Positions 23,759-37,259 of a DNA stretch of 64,000 bases are shown here, piece after piece (the stretch's first letter is position 1; every line of letters begins with the position of its first letter). Under the pieces are notes generated by a model. The model was not told the origin of the DNA. It did not search any database and worked only from the letters and a program-made list of their open reading frames with translations. The DNA lies in the NCBI GenBank assembly GCA_947561585.1, contig CANNZV010000839.1, forward strand, positions 310,001 through 374,000, written 5' to 3'. A program made the translations under genes and the position numbers. This DNA is from Caprella mutica. Taxonomy: Eukaryota; Arthropoda; Malacostraca; Amphipoda; Caprellidae.

Positions 23759-25336
23759 GAAGAGGCAGATTGTGCCTAGAGATAGAGAAAGAAGCAGATT
23801 GTGCCTAGAGATAGAGAAAGAAGCAGATTGTGCCTAGAGATAGAGAAAGAAGCAGATTGTGCCTAGAGATAGAGAAAGAGGCAGATTGTGCCTAGAGATA
23901 GAGAAAGAGGCAGATTGTGCCTAGAGATAGAGAATTAAAGAGGCAGATTGTGCCTAGAGATAGAGGAAGAGACAGATTGTGCCTATAGAGATAGAGAAAG
24001 AGGCAGATTGCGCCTAAGATAGAGAAGCCTAGAGATAGAGAAGGAGGCAGATTGTGCCTAGAGATAGAGAAAGAGGCAGATTGTACCTAGAGATAGAAGA
24101 AGAGGCAGATTGTGCCTAGAGATAGAAGAAGAGGCAGATTGTGACTAGAGATAGAGAAGGAGGTAGATTGTGCCTATAGAGATAGAAGAAGAGGCAGATT
24201 GTGCCTATAGAGATAGAAGAAGAGGCAGATTGTGCCTATAGAGATAGAGAAAGAGGCAGATTGTGCCTAGAGATAGAGAAAGAGGCAGAATGTGCCTATA
24301 GAAAGAGAGAAAGAGGCAGATTGTGCCTAGAGATAGAAGAAGAGGCAGATTGTGCCTATAGAGATAGAGAAAGAGGCAAATTGTGCCTATAGAGATAGAG
24401 AAAGAAGTAGATTGTGCCTAGAGATAGAAGAAGAGGCAGATTGTGCCTATAGAGATAGAAAAAGAGGCAGATTGTGCCTAGAGATAGAAGAAGAGGCAGA
24501 TTGTGCCCATAGAGATAGAGAAAGAGTCAGATTGTGCCTATAGAGATAGAGAAGAAGCAGATTGTGCCTATAGAGATAGAGGAGGAGGCAGATTGTGCCT
24601 ATAGAGATAGAGGAAGAGGCAGATTGTGCCTATAGAGATAGAGGAAGAGGCAGATTGTGCCTGTAGAGAGAGAGAAAGAGGCAGATTGTGCCTAGAGGTA
24701 GAGAAAGAAGCAGATTGTGCCTATAGAGATAGAGAAAGAGGCCGATTGTGCCTATAGAGATAGAGGAAGAGGCAGATTGTCCCTATAGAGATAGAGGAAG
24801 AGGCAGATTGTGCCTATAGAGATAGAGGAAGAGGCAGATTTTGCCTATAGAGATAGAGGAAGAAGCAGATTGTGCCTAGAGATAGAAGAAGAGGCAGATT
24901 GCGCCTAGAGATAGAGGAAGAGGCAGATTGTGCCTAGAGATAGAGAAAGAGGTAGATTGTGCCTATTGAGATAGAGGAAGAGGCAGATTTTGCCTATAGA
25001 GATAGAGGAAGAAGCAGATTGTGCCTAGAGATAGAAGAAGAGGCAGATTGTGCCTAGAGATAGAGGAAGAGGCAGATTGTGCCTAGAGATAGAAAAAGAG
25101 GTAGATTGTGCCTATTGAGATAGAGGAAGAGGCAGATTATGCCTATAGAGATAGAGGAAGAGGCAGATTGTGCCTATAGAGATAGAGAAGGAGGCAGATT
25201 GTGCCTAGAGATAGAGGAAGAGGCAGATTGTGCCTATAGAGATAGAGGAAGAGGCAGATTATGCCTATAGAGATAGAGGAAGAGGCAGATTGTGCCTATA
25301 GAGATAGAGAAAGAGGCAGATTGTGCCTATAGAGAT
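23759..25336. repeat. 28-31-bp purine-rich minisatellite, about 54 copies
   Basis: Each unit has the core GGCAGATTGTGCCTA followed by GAGATAGAGAAAGA-like sequence. Two length classes exist: about 28-29 bp (CCTAGAGATAG) and 30-31 bp (CCTATAGAGATAG). The short type dominates the left end and the long type the middle and right. A block of about five units recurs with a spacing of 149 bp (from 24834 and from 24983), showing recent block duplication. The array is bounded by the same 9 bases, TTTCTCCAA, at 23750-23758 and 25337-25345. Short + strand open frames inside it are by-products. Confidence 0.95.
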
Positions 25337-27103
25337 TTTCTCCAAAGGATATTTTCTCGGCGATATACATGTGATCAAATGATAAGATATCAGGTTTTAC
25401 GGTTTATGCCATTAGAAGTACATAAATTGTATATGGGTTACAGATTCTGAATTTATATCTCAAATTTTATTTAAGATATAGGTTCAATTTTATAGTAAAT
25501 CATATCAAGTATGGAACCATGAAATTATTGAGATCAAAATAATTGAAATCATAAATGAAATCTGAATAATTGAAAACGTTATAGAAAGACTTTAAAAAAA
25601 TATAATTTATACTGAATGGTATATCTCTTTGTTCTGTCCTCATTATTATGCAGTGTATACAAACTTCTTTTAGTTTTTAAATTGCCGCTTGATTACATAC
25701 AATTAATAATGAGTTTATTTTCTAGTTATGAGTCAGTTAATTATAGCAATGTAAATTGATATTACTATATTTCCATTCTATGTCACAGTGCTGGGATTCT
25801 TACGTACGTAAGAAAAATATGTTAATTTAATTAATTCTATTGTCAATAATTAAAATAATGTCAACACCAATATTAGTGACCAAAGCTTTTTCTGATGTAA
25901 TATTTTTACAAAATATGAATTATCAACACATTTAACGGGTCAGAGGAAATTTGTACAACAATATTAAAAATAAAAGTTCGAAGTTTATCTTTCTATATAT
26001 ACTATGTAATATATCCAAATATTTATAAACTTTTCACGTGATGGGAATTAATTCGCAATTTATTAACATATATAAACGGCATAATTTATTGTTTGGATGT
26101 TAGAAATTTCTATAGGTATATTTTGTAATTTTAGCTTCATTAGAATTAACTAGAAAGTTTATTCAATTATATTCTAATTATAGAATTCATTCCTATCTTA
26201 TTGAATATAAATAGTTGTTAATTAGATTTGTTCTCAGTGTGTAGGTGTATCATTTCCCAATTAGATAATTAATGACTCTAAGGAGTTCCATTACTTACAA
26301 AATAATTTTTATTCCTTATTTCCCATACCCAAACTTTCTGTAACTCGGTTAACAATTCACCTTTTTCATAAGAGTTAAATCTTCAGATTATATTATCGCG
26401 ATAGAAAAAATGGTGTAAAATTTGATAATCCCATTTATGTATGGGGCGAGCGCATTATTCGCTAAATGTCCGAACTTTATTTCTCTTTGCAGAAGTTGGA
26501 GCATAATAACATGTATGCGGTGATAAATCCGAAAACATTTCAAACCCTCACCAATAAAATTCCCTCATTCATCTAGGAGAAAGATGTTAAGTCCCCAAAG
26601 CATTATTTCTAAAAAAAGATTCTTGGGGCCTTACCTCATCACTTTAAAATTCTAAAAGAAATGAAATTCTGGCCCATCATGAGGCATAATAATTATGTCA
26701 ACGGACCTCAATGGGGAGGAAATAAATGGAGATGGATAGCCATAATGATTAAAAATGAACTTGAGGAATAATATATAGTCTTCGCCGCAGAGAACTATGA
26801 AATCCCTTGAAATGAAAAAAAAATGTACTCTAAGAAATCAAATTTTCTCAGTATAATGACTGCATGAATATACCTGCAGAATAAATTGTTGCGGGAAATT
26901 TATATTTAAACATTAAAGTAAGTCGCGAAATGTTTAGTATTCCCAAATTTGACTGAGGAGTCACTGAAATAAATGAAAAAAGGTTGAAGAACCTTCTTTG
27001 AAAATAGGAAAACAGGGAAAGGATTTATATAAAAAATAGCAGATCAATATAAATCGATTGTATTATATTGAGATAAGCGTATATTCTATTTAAAAAAATC
27101 AGT

Positions 27104-27127
27104 NNNNNNNNNNNNNNNNNNNNNNNN
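27104..27127. other. Assembly gap (24 N)
   Basis: 24 consecutive N. The same 7 bases, AATCAGT, lie on both sides, so the gap may be an unmerged overlap and not truly missing DNA. Confidence 0.98.
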
Positions 27128-29810
27128 AATCAGTATTTCATGAACATTCAATGAAATTATTTGTTACTTGCACATGTAGCTTTGAAATTATCTGTTCGTA
27201 ACTATTTCTAATACACTGTAAATATTTCAGTGCTTATAGTAATAACAAGATTTATAAGTTATGTATTTCGATATGAACAAATAAAGCTCTAAAAGAAGAT
27301 TACAACTTATTGCACACTAAAACTCTCAGTCCATCAACTCCACTGGATTAAAATGTATCTTTTAAATCCTAAATTCCCTGAATTCATTCCAAAGGAAATT
27401 CAGTCTCGATTCATAGACACTCTCTCAGAGTGTCCCAAATTTTGCGTATTTGCTTTTCAAAGATTCGTGAAGTATAATCAAAATATCTAACCATTTTATA
27501 TTTGTTTTACATATATGACGATAAGACTTTTAAATTCAAGGGAATGAATAGAAGACTTTTAATTTCCAGTGATTAAAAGTGTTTTTCTAATCGCGGTAAT
27601 AAGATTGAAGGAAAATATGTTCCATTTATAGAGTGAAAAGGTATAAACTATTGGAAAATGTCAAAGAAAATAAGGGAACATGAGCAATAATATTTAATTA
27701 ATATCCAATGTAGTTTTTGATTACCAATTGCTATAGATAAAATGATGAATCATTTGATACATTAGATGGTAAAATTATTTATCTACTATATATATAAACT
27801 ATAACTAAGGAGAAATTATAAAACACGAGAAAAAATGGTTCCAGTTTGGCTTGACAATCATTCTTGACAATAAAATGTATTAATGTAATGAAATGCATAA
27901 ATTAAATTGATCTCAAAGAAAATACTCGTTTCTCATTTTTAACCCATCGCATAATTAAATGGTCATCATGTATATAGCTTCTATAGTTTATTAATTAAAG
28001 TTATATAAATTACTTCCAATGATTGGATATACTTCAAAGTAATATGATTTGAATTGTTGATTATAGTTAAACAATAGGTAAGATATATACTTAGAACTTT
28101 GATACTTCAGATAATATACACGTGAGTCGCATTATAAATAGAGGAATCCTTCTTAATTCACCAATCTGAAGCCATCAATATAAATTAATTTTGTTTGATT
28201 TGTTTGAAATACATAGTTAAAATGAAGCTTTCAACTAATTGTTATGAATTTAATGATGCCTTATTAACAATAATGTCTATACATATGAAAGTAAAATAGT
28301 TTGATTGATGGAGATAGTTATTGAATAATATTTTATTTAACATTAAAAAATTTTTACCTACATAATCATGTCATCTGCAGCCAATATTATCGCAGTTATG
28401 ATAGGACTGTAATGTGTACATTATTCACGGCATACCCACGATAGTGTTAGCATAAAATTACCAACGACATCATACCTGTTATGTTCTGAAATGTGACCTC
28501 AATTTTCGAATCCGGCATTTATCGGTGATAGAAAAATTCAATATCGTATGGAAGAAGATTATTATCCGTACGAATGGAAGGAGAGAAATTTATATTTAGA
28601 TTATCTAAATGCGTTGGAGAAGCTATGAACTTCAATGCGAGATGTTATTGGGAATACTATGGAGACCAATTACTGTTGTAAAATAAATAAATATTAACCT
28701 TTTATATATAAAAATGATATTTTGTTTACAAGGGGTATAATAAGGCATTTGCTAATATGTGTTTTAATGGATATTTAATTATGTAAAATTCAATAGTTTG
28801 TTCATCTATGAAAAATACTAAATGATGAAACTTTAATAATTTATTGACTGAAAAAACATTTGTTTATATGGATCAGTAATATTTATATTATTTATATTTT
28901 TTATTTACAATAATTAATTACAACATTTTGGAAACCTCTAAAGATTATAATTGTAGTAGTAAAACACCTATTTTCTCTGAAAAAGAAGTGAGTTAAGACG
29001 GAGTTTTTCATATTAGTTACCAATTAATGTTTATAATTAGTAGCATGTTACAATATTTCAAATATGAATTAGACACCCCTGTCTCTTCAGAGCAGCAAAG
29101 ATTGGCAACATCAAAAGTATTTTTTTCTTTAATAAACATGAATGTAAGCTAAAGAGAAATATTCGAGTAGGTTATATTTAGAAATTCTGATGCAGCCATT
29201 CCATTTGTCACAAGTTATCAGTGATTTCACCAGATAAAATGGCGGTAGAGATCTTCCAGTCAAATGTTACGCTCAAATTCGCTATCAGATGAAATTGAAG
29301 TTCAATATATTAAACATTGCGAGAAGAGACTCTGTAGAGCTCTAAATTTACATATCAATACATTGTATATCGATAGAGGAATTATTAAAATGAGTGTACA
29401 ATGGTAAACTACGTAAATCTTTGATTGTATAAAACTATAAAATATGATGTGATTGCTAGATTAAGACATAAATATAGATATCAATTATATATCCATTTGC
29501 ATTAGTGAAAAATTATGGTGGTCAAACTTAAATGTTACATGATTGTGTCAAACTTAAATTTTAAAATTATTAAAATTATTGTTAATGATTGTAGATGATT
29601 TTCAAACGTAAAGTTTAGGTGACTGTAAAACTTAAAGGTTCTCTCCACTCTAAATTAAAAATATTCTGGAATTGCTCTAAAGATGAAGAGCTAAGGTTAT
29701 ATAACATATTATAGTAAGCAGTATTTAAATCGATCAAGTATTCTGTTCACAATTTATTATATAAGAAATATTTACAATTCGCTTTTTCCTCATTTTGAGA
29801 TTCATTAGAA

Positions 29811-30064
29811 GAAAAAGCCCGCATAGTTGAGTAGGTATGTTCGTTCGTATATACATAGTACGTACCTATTAAAATACAGTGTTTTAAAAAATAAATTTAA
29901 CAATTCTCTAGATTCGAAAATGTTATGATTTACGAAAACGATTAGTAAGAAATACTTAATTAGTTACTTGGATTCTTTACATGGATCCATTATCTTGGAA
30001 TCAGTTTTGTTATTGTTTTGAATTAGTCGGATCTAGTTAGCCTATCGGACATGCGGGCATTTTC
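29811..30064. repeat. Inverted repeat pair about 250 bp apart, possible MITE ends
   Basis: GAAAAAGCCCGCAT (29811-29824) and ATGCGGGCATTTTC (30051-30064) match as inverted repeats with one mismatch, and weak similarity continues outward. No clear target duplication is visible, so this is only a candidate. Confidence 0.4.
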
Positions 30065-31610
30065 TTTGCTTGAAATTCAGAGGGGTGATTGAAAAAACGA
30101 AAATAAATCTTAAATTACACATTATAATAAAACTACAGAACCAAATTTGAAATAGTTTGCAGTTTTATTATCCGTAACCTCAGCTCTAATGAATAGAGAA
30201 ATATAAAAATAGAGTGGAGGGGACCTTTAAAGTTTATGTAATTATTCAGTTTAGTGATCAGGCAATAATTAAGTCAAAAGTAATTATGAATCATTAGTAA
30301 TATTGTAATATAGCCTTTTTGAACAAAAATTATAATTGTGGTAACGTTCATTCTATTTATATGTTACATTTTATATAATTTTTAATTGAGTTAATGAATT
30401 CTACACTATAGCAATTTATATGCAATGATGTAGAACTGAAAAGATATCAAAACTGCTTCAATTCAATAAATTTAAAATTGCTTCTAATGATTTCCACAGA
30501 CAGTTAATTTATTTCCTTCTGTTTTATTTATAATCTAATTCATTTAATTTCAGTAAAATATGTTCACTTTAGCAGGATTGAAATAAGAAAATGAACCCTA
30601 TGTTTTTAATTTGGTAAAATAATTATATGTATTTCATCAAATTTTCCATATTAAAGTCACCATGGAAACTGTAACAGAAAATTCCAAACTAATTGAATTT
30701 CCAATGGAATAACAACGAAATATCTTTGCTTATTGTAGCAAATGATATTTAAATAAACGTCTCTTTTGAAATGGAAACTGCACTAATGTTGCTTGATATT
30801 AAAGAGAATATTTAATGTATTCAAAAATGATATTCTATAATATTGCATGCTAGGTATAATATTTCCGTGATATATTTTCGTGATATGTAAAATGAGCGTT
30901 TAGGTCTTTCATTAGGACAGTCACGTACCGACAGTGTTCGGTAATTGAATCTCATCACGGAACAACGAAGTCTGCTAAAGCTGTTATACGAATCTAAGCA
31001 ATGCACTGAACGAGATACAGATTATCTCTTTGACAGCGGCCATTTATATTCAGAAATTTAGTTCTTTTGATGGGTCATAACCATTGCCCATTCGGAAAAT
31101 TTATGATTGGCTCATTTATTCAATTATTGTCAATTACGGTAATTATTTATCGTGTTCCATCGTAAATTAAGTTCTGACATTATAGCTGGGAAAGTCCGAC
31201 GAAAGATGATAGATTTAAAGTGACTCGCAATTTATGTGGTTTAAATTTGTCTTAAATTATGATTAGAAATTAAAATTAAAACAAACTATATAAAATAATC
31301 ATTCATATCAAATATTAATTCCCATTATTATTTCAATGGTGTTCCTATACAATTAATAGAAACTGATATTTCACGTCACTGAAGCTTTTCAACAAATAAT
31401 ACAAATGTCCTAATGTAGAACAGACATGGAGACATTCTGCTCAAAGGTATGACATTTATTTGACAAGCCTTAGGGCTCATAGGCTGTTTCAGCTACCAGA
31501 ATCGCCAGAATGGAATCATTGTGTACAGTCCTCATGGGAGATTACGCTCTGAAATAACAGACAGACATCACAAGAACTCCTTATACCTAAATTGAAATCA
31601 CAAATATGAG

Positions 31611-31657
31611 CATTATAATAAAATTCGTGTCATTATAATAAAATTCGTGTCATTATA
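31611..31657. repeat. 20-bp tandem repeat, 2.3 copies
   Basis: CATTATAATAAAATTCGTGT occurs twice in succession without change, followed by a partial third copy. Confidence 0.85.
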
Positions 31658-33095
31658 AAAATCAAAACAATGATCCATATGTTTTTACTATTCAATTAAT
31701 AAAATTTTCGATAATTATTATATAGTATTGCGACATTTTACAATTTCTTGTTACATATACATCTTCATACCATAGAAAATCTCTGTATATTTTATTAACT
31801 GTAAATATAAAAATATAGAAATAACTTTATTCAATTCAATAAAAACAGATCACCTTCATAAATTTGTAATCAAATACATCATATAAGATTATGCACGAAA
31901 ATGAATGAATTTGCACTGATGTGATTACACAATATTTATAGAATGGTAATTAATATTTAATTGAATTAATGTAATATCGGAAGGAATAAATTCAGGCGAA
32001 TCTAGTCAGCTCAATCTGTCATCATGCGACTGAATAAGACAAAACAAATAAAGAAATTCCAACGACGTTTCAAACATGAATACTAAGCATCGCATAAATT
32101 GGCCATAGTGTAAATCTGGAGAATATAGTTCAAAAGTTTAGATTAAATTCATTCAGCAGTCAGGGGGCAGACTTGTTTCAATTGAATACTCAGTGGGTGG
32201 TGCATGGCATACATTTAGGTAATTGAGTTGCTATTTATGTACTGACATACCATAAATTAAGAGCTATTTACAGTTGAATGAGTTAAGAATCAAAACTGCA
32301 GAAGTTAGAGCTCGCAATGCTGGATAATGTCCCAGAAGTTCATTTACGAATGGAGTAAAGAGCTTAGTAACAATATTGAATTGAAGTTCCTTTTCTATCG
32401 CTAAGATTTATGCGTTTAACAACCAATCACTTTGACAAGCAATCTATAATTTCCTTAAGAACTTTATCAAATTCATTAGTTTTGACTTACTGTGTTTTGA
32501 TGACAGAGCATGATAACACGACCATAAAAATAAAATGCTTAACTTTCTTTTTAGAGATAGGTCACAAAAGAATAAATTAATGACTGCAATCTTCTATGGT
32601 TAAAATCGTATCAATCAAACGTTATATTCATATTACGTTCAAAAGAAAATTGATATAATTATGTTACTCAATTCTTATATAACAATTGCATAATGTATAT
32701 TATCATTTCCTTTAATATGATCATATAATGATTGCTCTCTTTAATTTAATTCATGAGAAATATTTCAAATGCCAATTACCATTAAACCTGCAGAAATATG
32801 AGCATTCTAGACTACCAAATGGAATCTAATTAGAAGTCGTAATTCAGCTAATATATAAGCACATGATTTCTGTAATTGCATGTCAATGCTACTATAAAAT
32901 GAACTGAACTATATTGTATAAGAACCTACATATAATATATCTGTTTGTTACTCTTTATTAAGGAAAAGATAAATCCTATCTCTATAATGGGAGCAGTTTT
33001 AATCTCCAATATTAAACTAAAACTGCTGGAAATTGTCATTTAATTTAAAGATTGCCATCACTCTTATGTCTGGCAGAGAAAATTTAGACGCTGAA

Positions 33096-33154
33096 GCTCA
33101 CACCTCGTGATTAGACCTAATTTGGGCTATTCGACCCTTTGTAGTTTGGAGGCT
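33096..33154 (+). repeat. Dispersed 59-bp repeat, copy 1
   Basis: Colinear without gaps with 34086-34144 and roughly 80% identical by eye. The shared core includes AGACCTAATTTGG and TCGACCCTTTGTA. It is likely debris of one mobile element family; its identity is not recognised. Confidence 0.7.
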
Positions 33155-33479
33155 CTTCCTTTGTAATAAAGTCTTTGATAAGAGGGACCAAGAAAAGATT
33201 TCAAGTGTTGCAGCATGAGTGGAATTTGAACGTTATGAATAACACTCAAACTCTATTGAAAGCTTTTTTAAATAAGGCCAGAAATATCATGTTCGTTTAA
33301 GTTAAATAACTATTTTTTTGGTAAAATACAATGCACATAATTTTTCTTCTGTTATTATATCTTTGCCTTCAGATTATATATCATTTAAATAATTTCACCA
33401 ATATGGGTAAATTACCCAACAAAAATGGAAGACTATATAAGAACAAATTTCGATATTTTCAAATATATGGATTAATTTT

Positions 33480-33780
33480 GTTCCCAGATTTTCCAGATTT
33501 TTCAGTTATTCAGAATTTTTCTTATTTATCGGCGTTTTACATTTTCCGGATTACTTATTTTTCCATGAATCTGATTATTCTGTTATTCGAATTTTGTTAA
33601 CCGGATTTTATGTTAGTTATCTTATCTGGATTTCTGCTATCAGGATGTTCCTAGCCAGATATAAAAGATTTAAACAATTTTGTTCATGGAAGTATATCAT
33701 AATATGTCATATGTAAAAGCAACCAACCAGCCAACCAACAAACAAATACTCACACAGTGTATTATTCTATAGGGTGATGG
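33480..33780. repeat. Degenerate ATCCGGATTTT-type repeat, copy A
   Basis: A run of degenerate motifs like TTATYYGGATTTYTG (CCAGATTTTCC, TTCCGGATTACTT, AACCGGATTTTATG, TATCTGGATTTCTG), followed after about 60 bp by CAACCAACAAACAAATAC and GTGTATTA. The same layout recurs at 37260-37680. A + strand open frame at 33331-33600 overlaps it and is not convincing as a gene. Confidence 0.55.
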
Positions 33781-34063
33781 CTGAGTAGACATCAAATTTT
33801 AGATCAACGTTAAGGCACTCGATGTGTTTGCTTTTATTATACTGTTTCAATCATCTGTTAGTAAATGATTTACTGATTTAAAAAATTATCCAAAATATTA
33901 ACTCATAGAAATATTGATGTATGGTACATAAAATCTAATTCTTCATGACTAGGAATATTTTAATCCTCCATATAGTTTGACTCTTTTTTTATGTCTATCT
34001 TTGATGACTTAAAATGCCTTCGAATTTCTTAGTTCTTCTTTACTTCCGATGTTCTTTCTATCA

Positions 34064-34084
34064 ATATATATATATATATATATA
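34064..34084. repeat. (TA)n microsatellite
   Basis: About ten uninterrupted AT dinucleotides. Confidence 0.9.
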
Positions 34085-34085
34085 A

Positions 34086-34144
34086 GTTCACACCACTTTA
34101 TCAGACCTAATTTGGACTGGTCGACCCTTTGTATTCACGAGGCT
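34086..34144 (+). repeat. Dispersed 59-bp repeat, copy 2
   Basis: The second copy of the repeat at 33096-33154. The GC-richer tract continues to about 34270 (GGTCTGGCAGGTATTTTCAGG...), and a + strand open frame ends there. No protein family is recognised. Confidence 0.7.
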
Positions 34145-37100
34145 TTGTCAGGTCTGGCAGGTATTTTCAGGTTTAAACTAAAATATTGTCAGGCCAAACA
34201 TGATAAAGAGACCAAGGCATCTTTTGTAATAGGCGAAGATAACCATGCAGAATATTTATGTTTACATGCACCATAATTATTGTAAGCTACAGAATGTTTT
34301 TCTTTGAATAAATATAAAAGCACAAAATTGTAAATAGTGGATCTTGAAAATCAATCAAATCTTTTTAATTTATGTTTCATCGAATTAGTTTATGTTGCAT
34401 AAATAATGTTTTTTTAAATTTGTAATCAAATCATTATTTACTTATTTTTTGTAATGAATGAATTGAATATTTGTGTATAGCTATTATATTTACGTGATGG
34501 ATTTTAGCGCAAAATTTATATTTCATAAGCAATGTGAAGTAATAAAATTGACAAAAATCTTGTTTGTTTTAATTATGAGGAAAAAGCAAAACTAGTTTGG
34601 CTGCCGCATCACAATATATTTACTCTGATATATAAAGCCGTTTATCCTGATGCTTTATCGGCGATTAATCCTGATAAATATTATGCCAAGCGTTCCTACT
34701 CACTACCTATATAATACGAAAATAGTTCTTAATATAATGTATTGGTAATACCCAAGTGCAATATTGATATATTAATAGCGCTATTCTGGCCGAGTGTATT
34801 GGCTATAAAGTTGGTGATGTTTATGCAAAACTTTCTTGCAAAATCTCCTCACTTAGGTATGAGATAAGGAATATGTAAACTAAGTAAGGTTCTATAGGAG
34901 CAGTTACTGCCGTGATATAAAACTACAATACTTACAACATCAGTGTAATAAACTAAATATTCTATACGAATAATTGAATTAAAATATTTTTGAATTAGTT
35001 ATATCTGAATGCATTATAATACAAAGAAATAAACAAAAATATGCACAAAACTTATCGATGAAGATTTATCAGCTTTGTACGTAGACTGCACGGATTACAT
35101 CATTTTGACCAATTGGGCACTAAAGGATTTTAATATTATGCATTCAGCAAATTTATAATATAAACAGTTGTTACACAATTGACAGTCCAGTATTACAATG
35201 GAATTCATTGAAATTTGAAAGAGAATTGCATTTATCTTGTATGTGAAACTTGATGATTGTGATTTTTTTATTGAAAATCCGAATTTATGCATTAAGATAT
35301 TTATATGCTACAGTATTCATGTTTATTGTGAACCTGTTGCATAATTAAGATCAAATATATACAAATTTATGAGACCCTAAATATAATTGAAAATAAAATG
35401 TACCACGTGCATAATTTTATTCTATCATAATATTTACTCTAAATCACACACAAAGTTATCAGTCGACTCTTAATGTTTATTCTCGTTCATATATATTAAA
35501 ATAATATATTTTATATCAATAGTTACAGTAAATTTTCTATACATATACATTTAAACATTACGAAGATTTCACTTAATAAATAAGTTCAAACATGTAAGAT
35601 ATAAATAAGATATAAAGTCCATACGGTATATTATTTTGATGTAATGATATCATTATCATTATAATATAAGTCATTTATTATGAATTAGAATATCAACTTT
35701 TGTAATTTAGTAAATTATATCAATTAAAAAGAAATATTTTGAAATTGTGGGATTCAGGTGGAAATCATATATATATTTTTTTCAACTTGTTACAGAGGCA
35801 TAATTATCTAGTAAAGCATATCAAATAATATTTTCCTCAATGAATGGCATTGAGTTATGAATATCTTTTGGTATAAGATATAATTAGTTATTACAATTCA
35901 ATAAAAAATGAATCTATATGATCACTAATCATACATTTAGTTTTAAATTATTTAATTAATTCATGCAAAAATGGACACTATAATGAATTAATTGCAATCG
36001 CCACCTAATTTTCTCATGAATTAAATGATTATCATTATCTCTATTGAATATAATGAATATCATAGAACGAAGATCTCTCATCAGACTTATAGATCTTCAC
36101 GGTCCATTGGCAGACATCTTAATTACAAGGTAAGACAAGTGGTATCTTCGATGAGGGAAGATGCTTCATATCAATTTAAAGCTAATTAAATGAATGTCAT
36201 TACTGGAAATCGATAGTGTGAACTGGGACTCCCATGCAAGAGAATATGTATGTGAGACTATTGCATCCCAATATATTGAGAAACCTGCTATCGACCCACA
36301 CAGATGATTTACATGCAACCAAGGTTTAGAGTCTACAATCTATCTTCACTATAGAATTGCAGGCAATAGAGACAATGTGAATTTATATTCGTACTGTAGA
36401 ATGTAGATCATTAGAAAGATATATCCCAGATAGAAGTAACTATAAGAAATTTGTATTATCTATGTCTAATACATTATTATATAATATGGAATGAAGTTTC
36501 TGTTCACGAACAGGTTGTTTAAAATGTGATTGCTTATGCCAGTTTATAAAAAATGTCTGCTTTGAATGCAATCCTGACAGTGTCATTGAAATGTATAAAC
36601 ACTTCAATTGAACAGCATGCAGTTTCCAACTAAACGATCCGATAACTCTTCATGTATTTTGACATCAATTCTAAAATATATTCCTAGACCAAAACTCCAT
36701 TGAAATTTATAGCGTTTAGTCCTCTCGAATCTGCTCTATTATTTATATCACTTACATTATAGTTAAAACAACAAACGATAACAACAAACTACAGATTCGA
36801 GGTAATATTTATAAAGGTTGCATATCATTTTAGCATATTTTTTTCAATCATAATCTTTCTCTTATTCGAAAGAAAATTATTCTGACCCAATCATATAGCA
36901 CAGTACCATACATATACTTATATATTAATAGATAATATTTAATTAAACTCTAGCCCCATTTCATATTTATTTCAATCATAATATGTAAAGTCGAATAAAA
37001 GTTTATCCGTTATGAATTTTTGACGGTTTACTAATTTCTTTTTTCCAAAATGAACCAATTTTTATGCTTGTAGATATTTTATAATTGCTCTGAGTTCACG

Positions 37101-37259
37101 AAGACAAATATATAGAATTTTAAAATGATAGGAGGTTAAATTTATTTAATATTTGATTACATACAATATCACATTACTAGTGAGTTTATCCGCCAAAAAT
37201 GGCAGTCTTTAAAATCTTGGTCTATAGTTTTAAAACTATCCAATTTAAAAAAAAGTAAT

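Larger units (their letters stand above)
25346..33095. other. AT-rich non-coding DNA
   Basis: Contains the N gap, the inverted pair at 29811/30064 and the 20-bp repeat at 31611. No supported gene. Confidence 0.65.

Noticed and set aside
24201..24543. Frames with repeated IEIEEEADCAYRDRERGRLCL-like peptide
   Set aside because: Direct product of the 28-31-bp minisatellite. Unit-length changes break the frame repeatedly.
22319..25336. CRISPR-like regular repeats
   Set aside because: Head-to-tail tandem repeats without unique spacers, in a eukaryotic genome.
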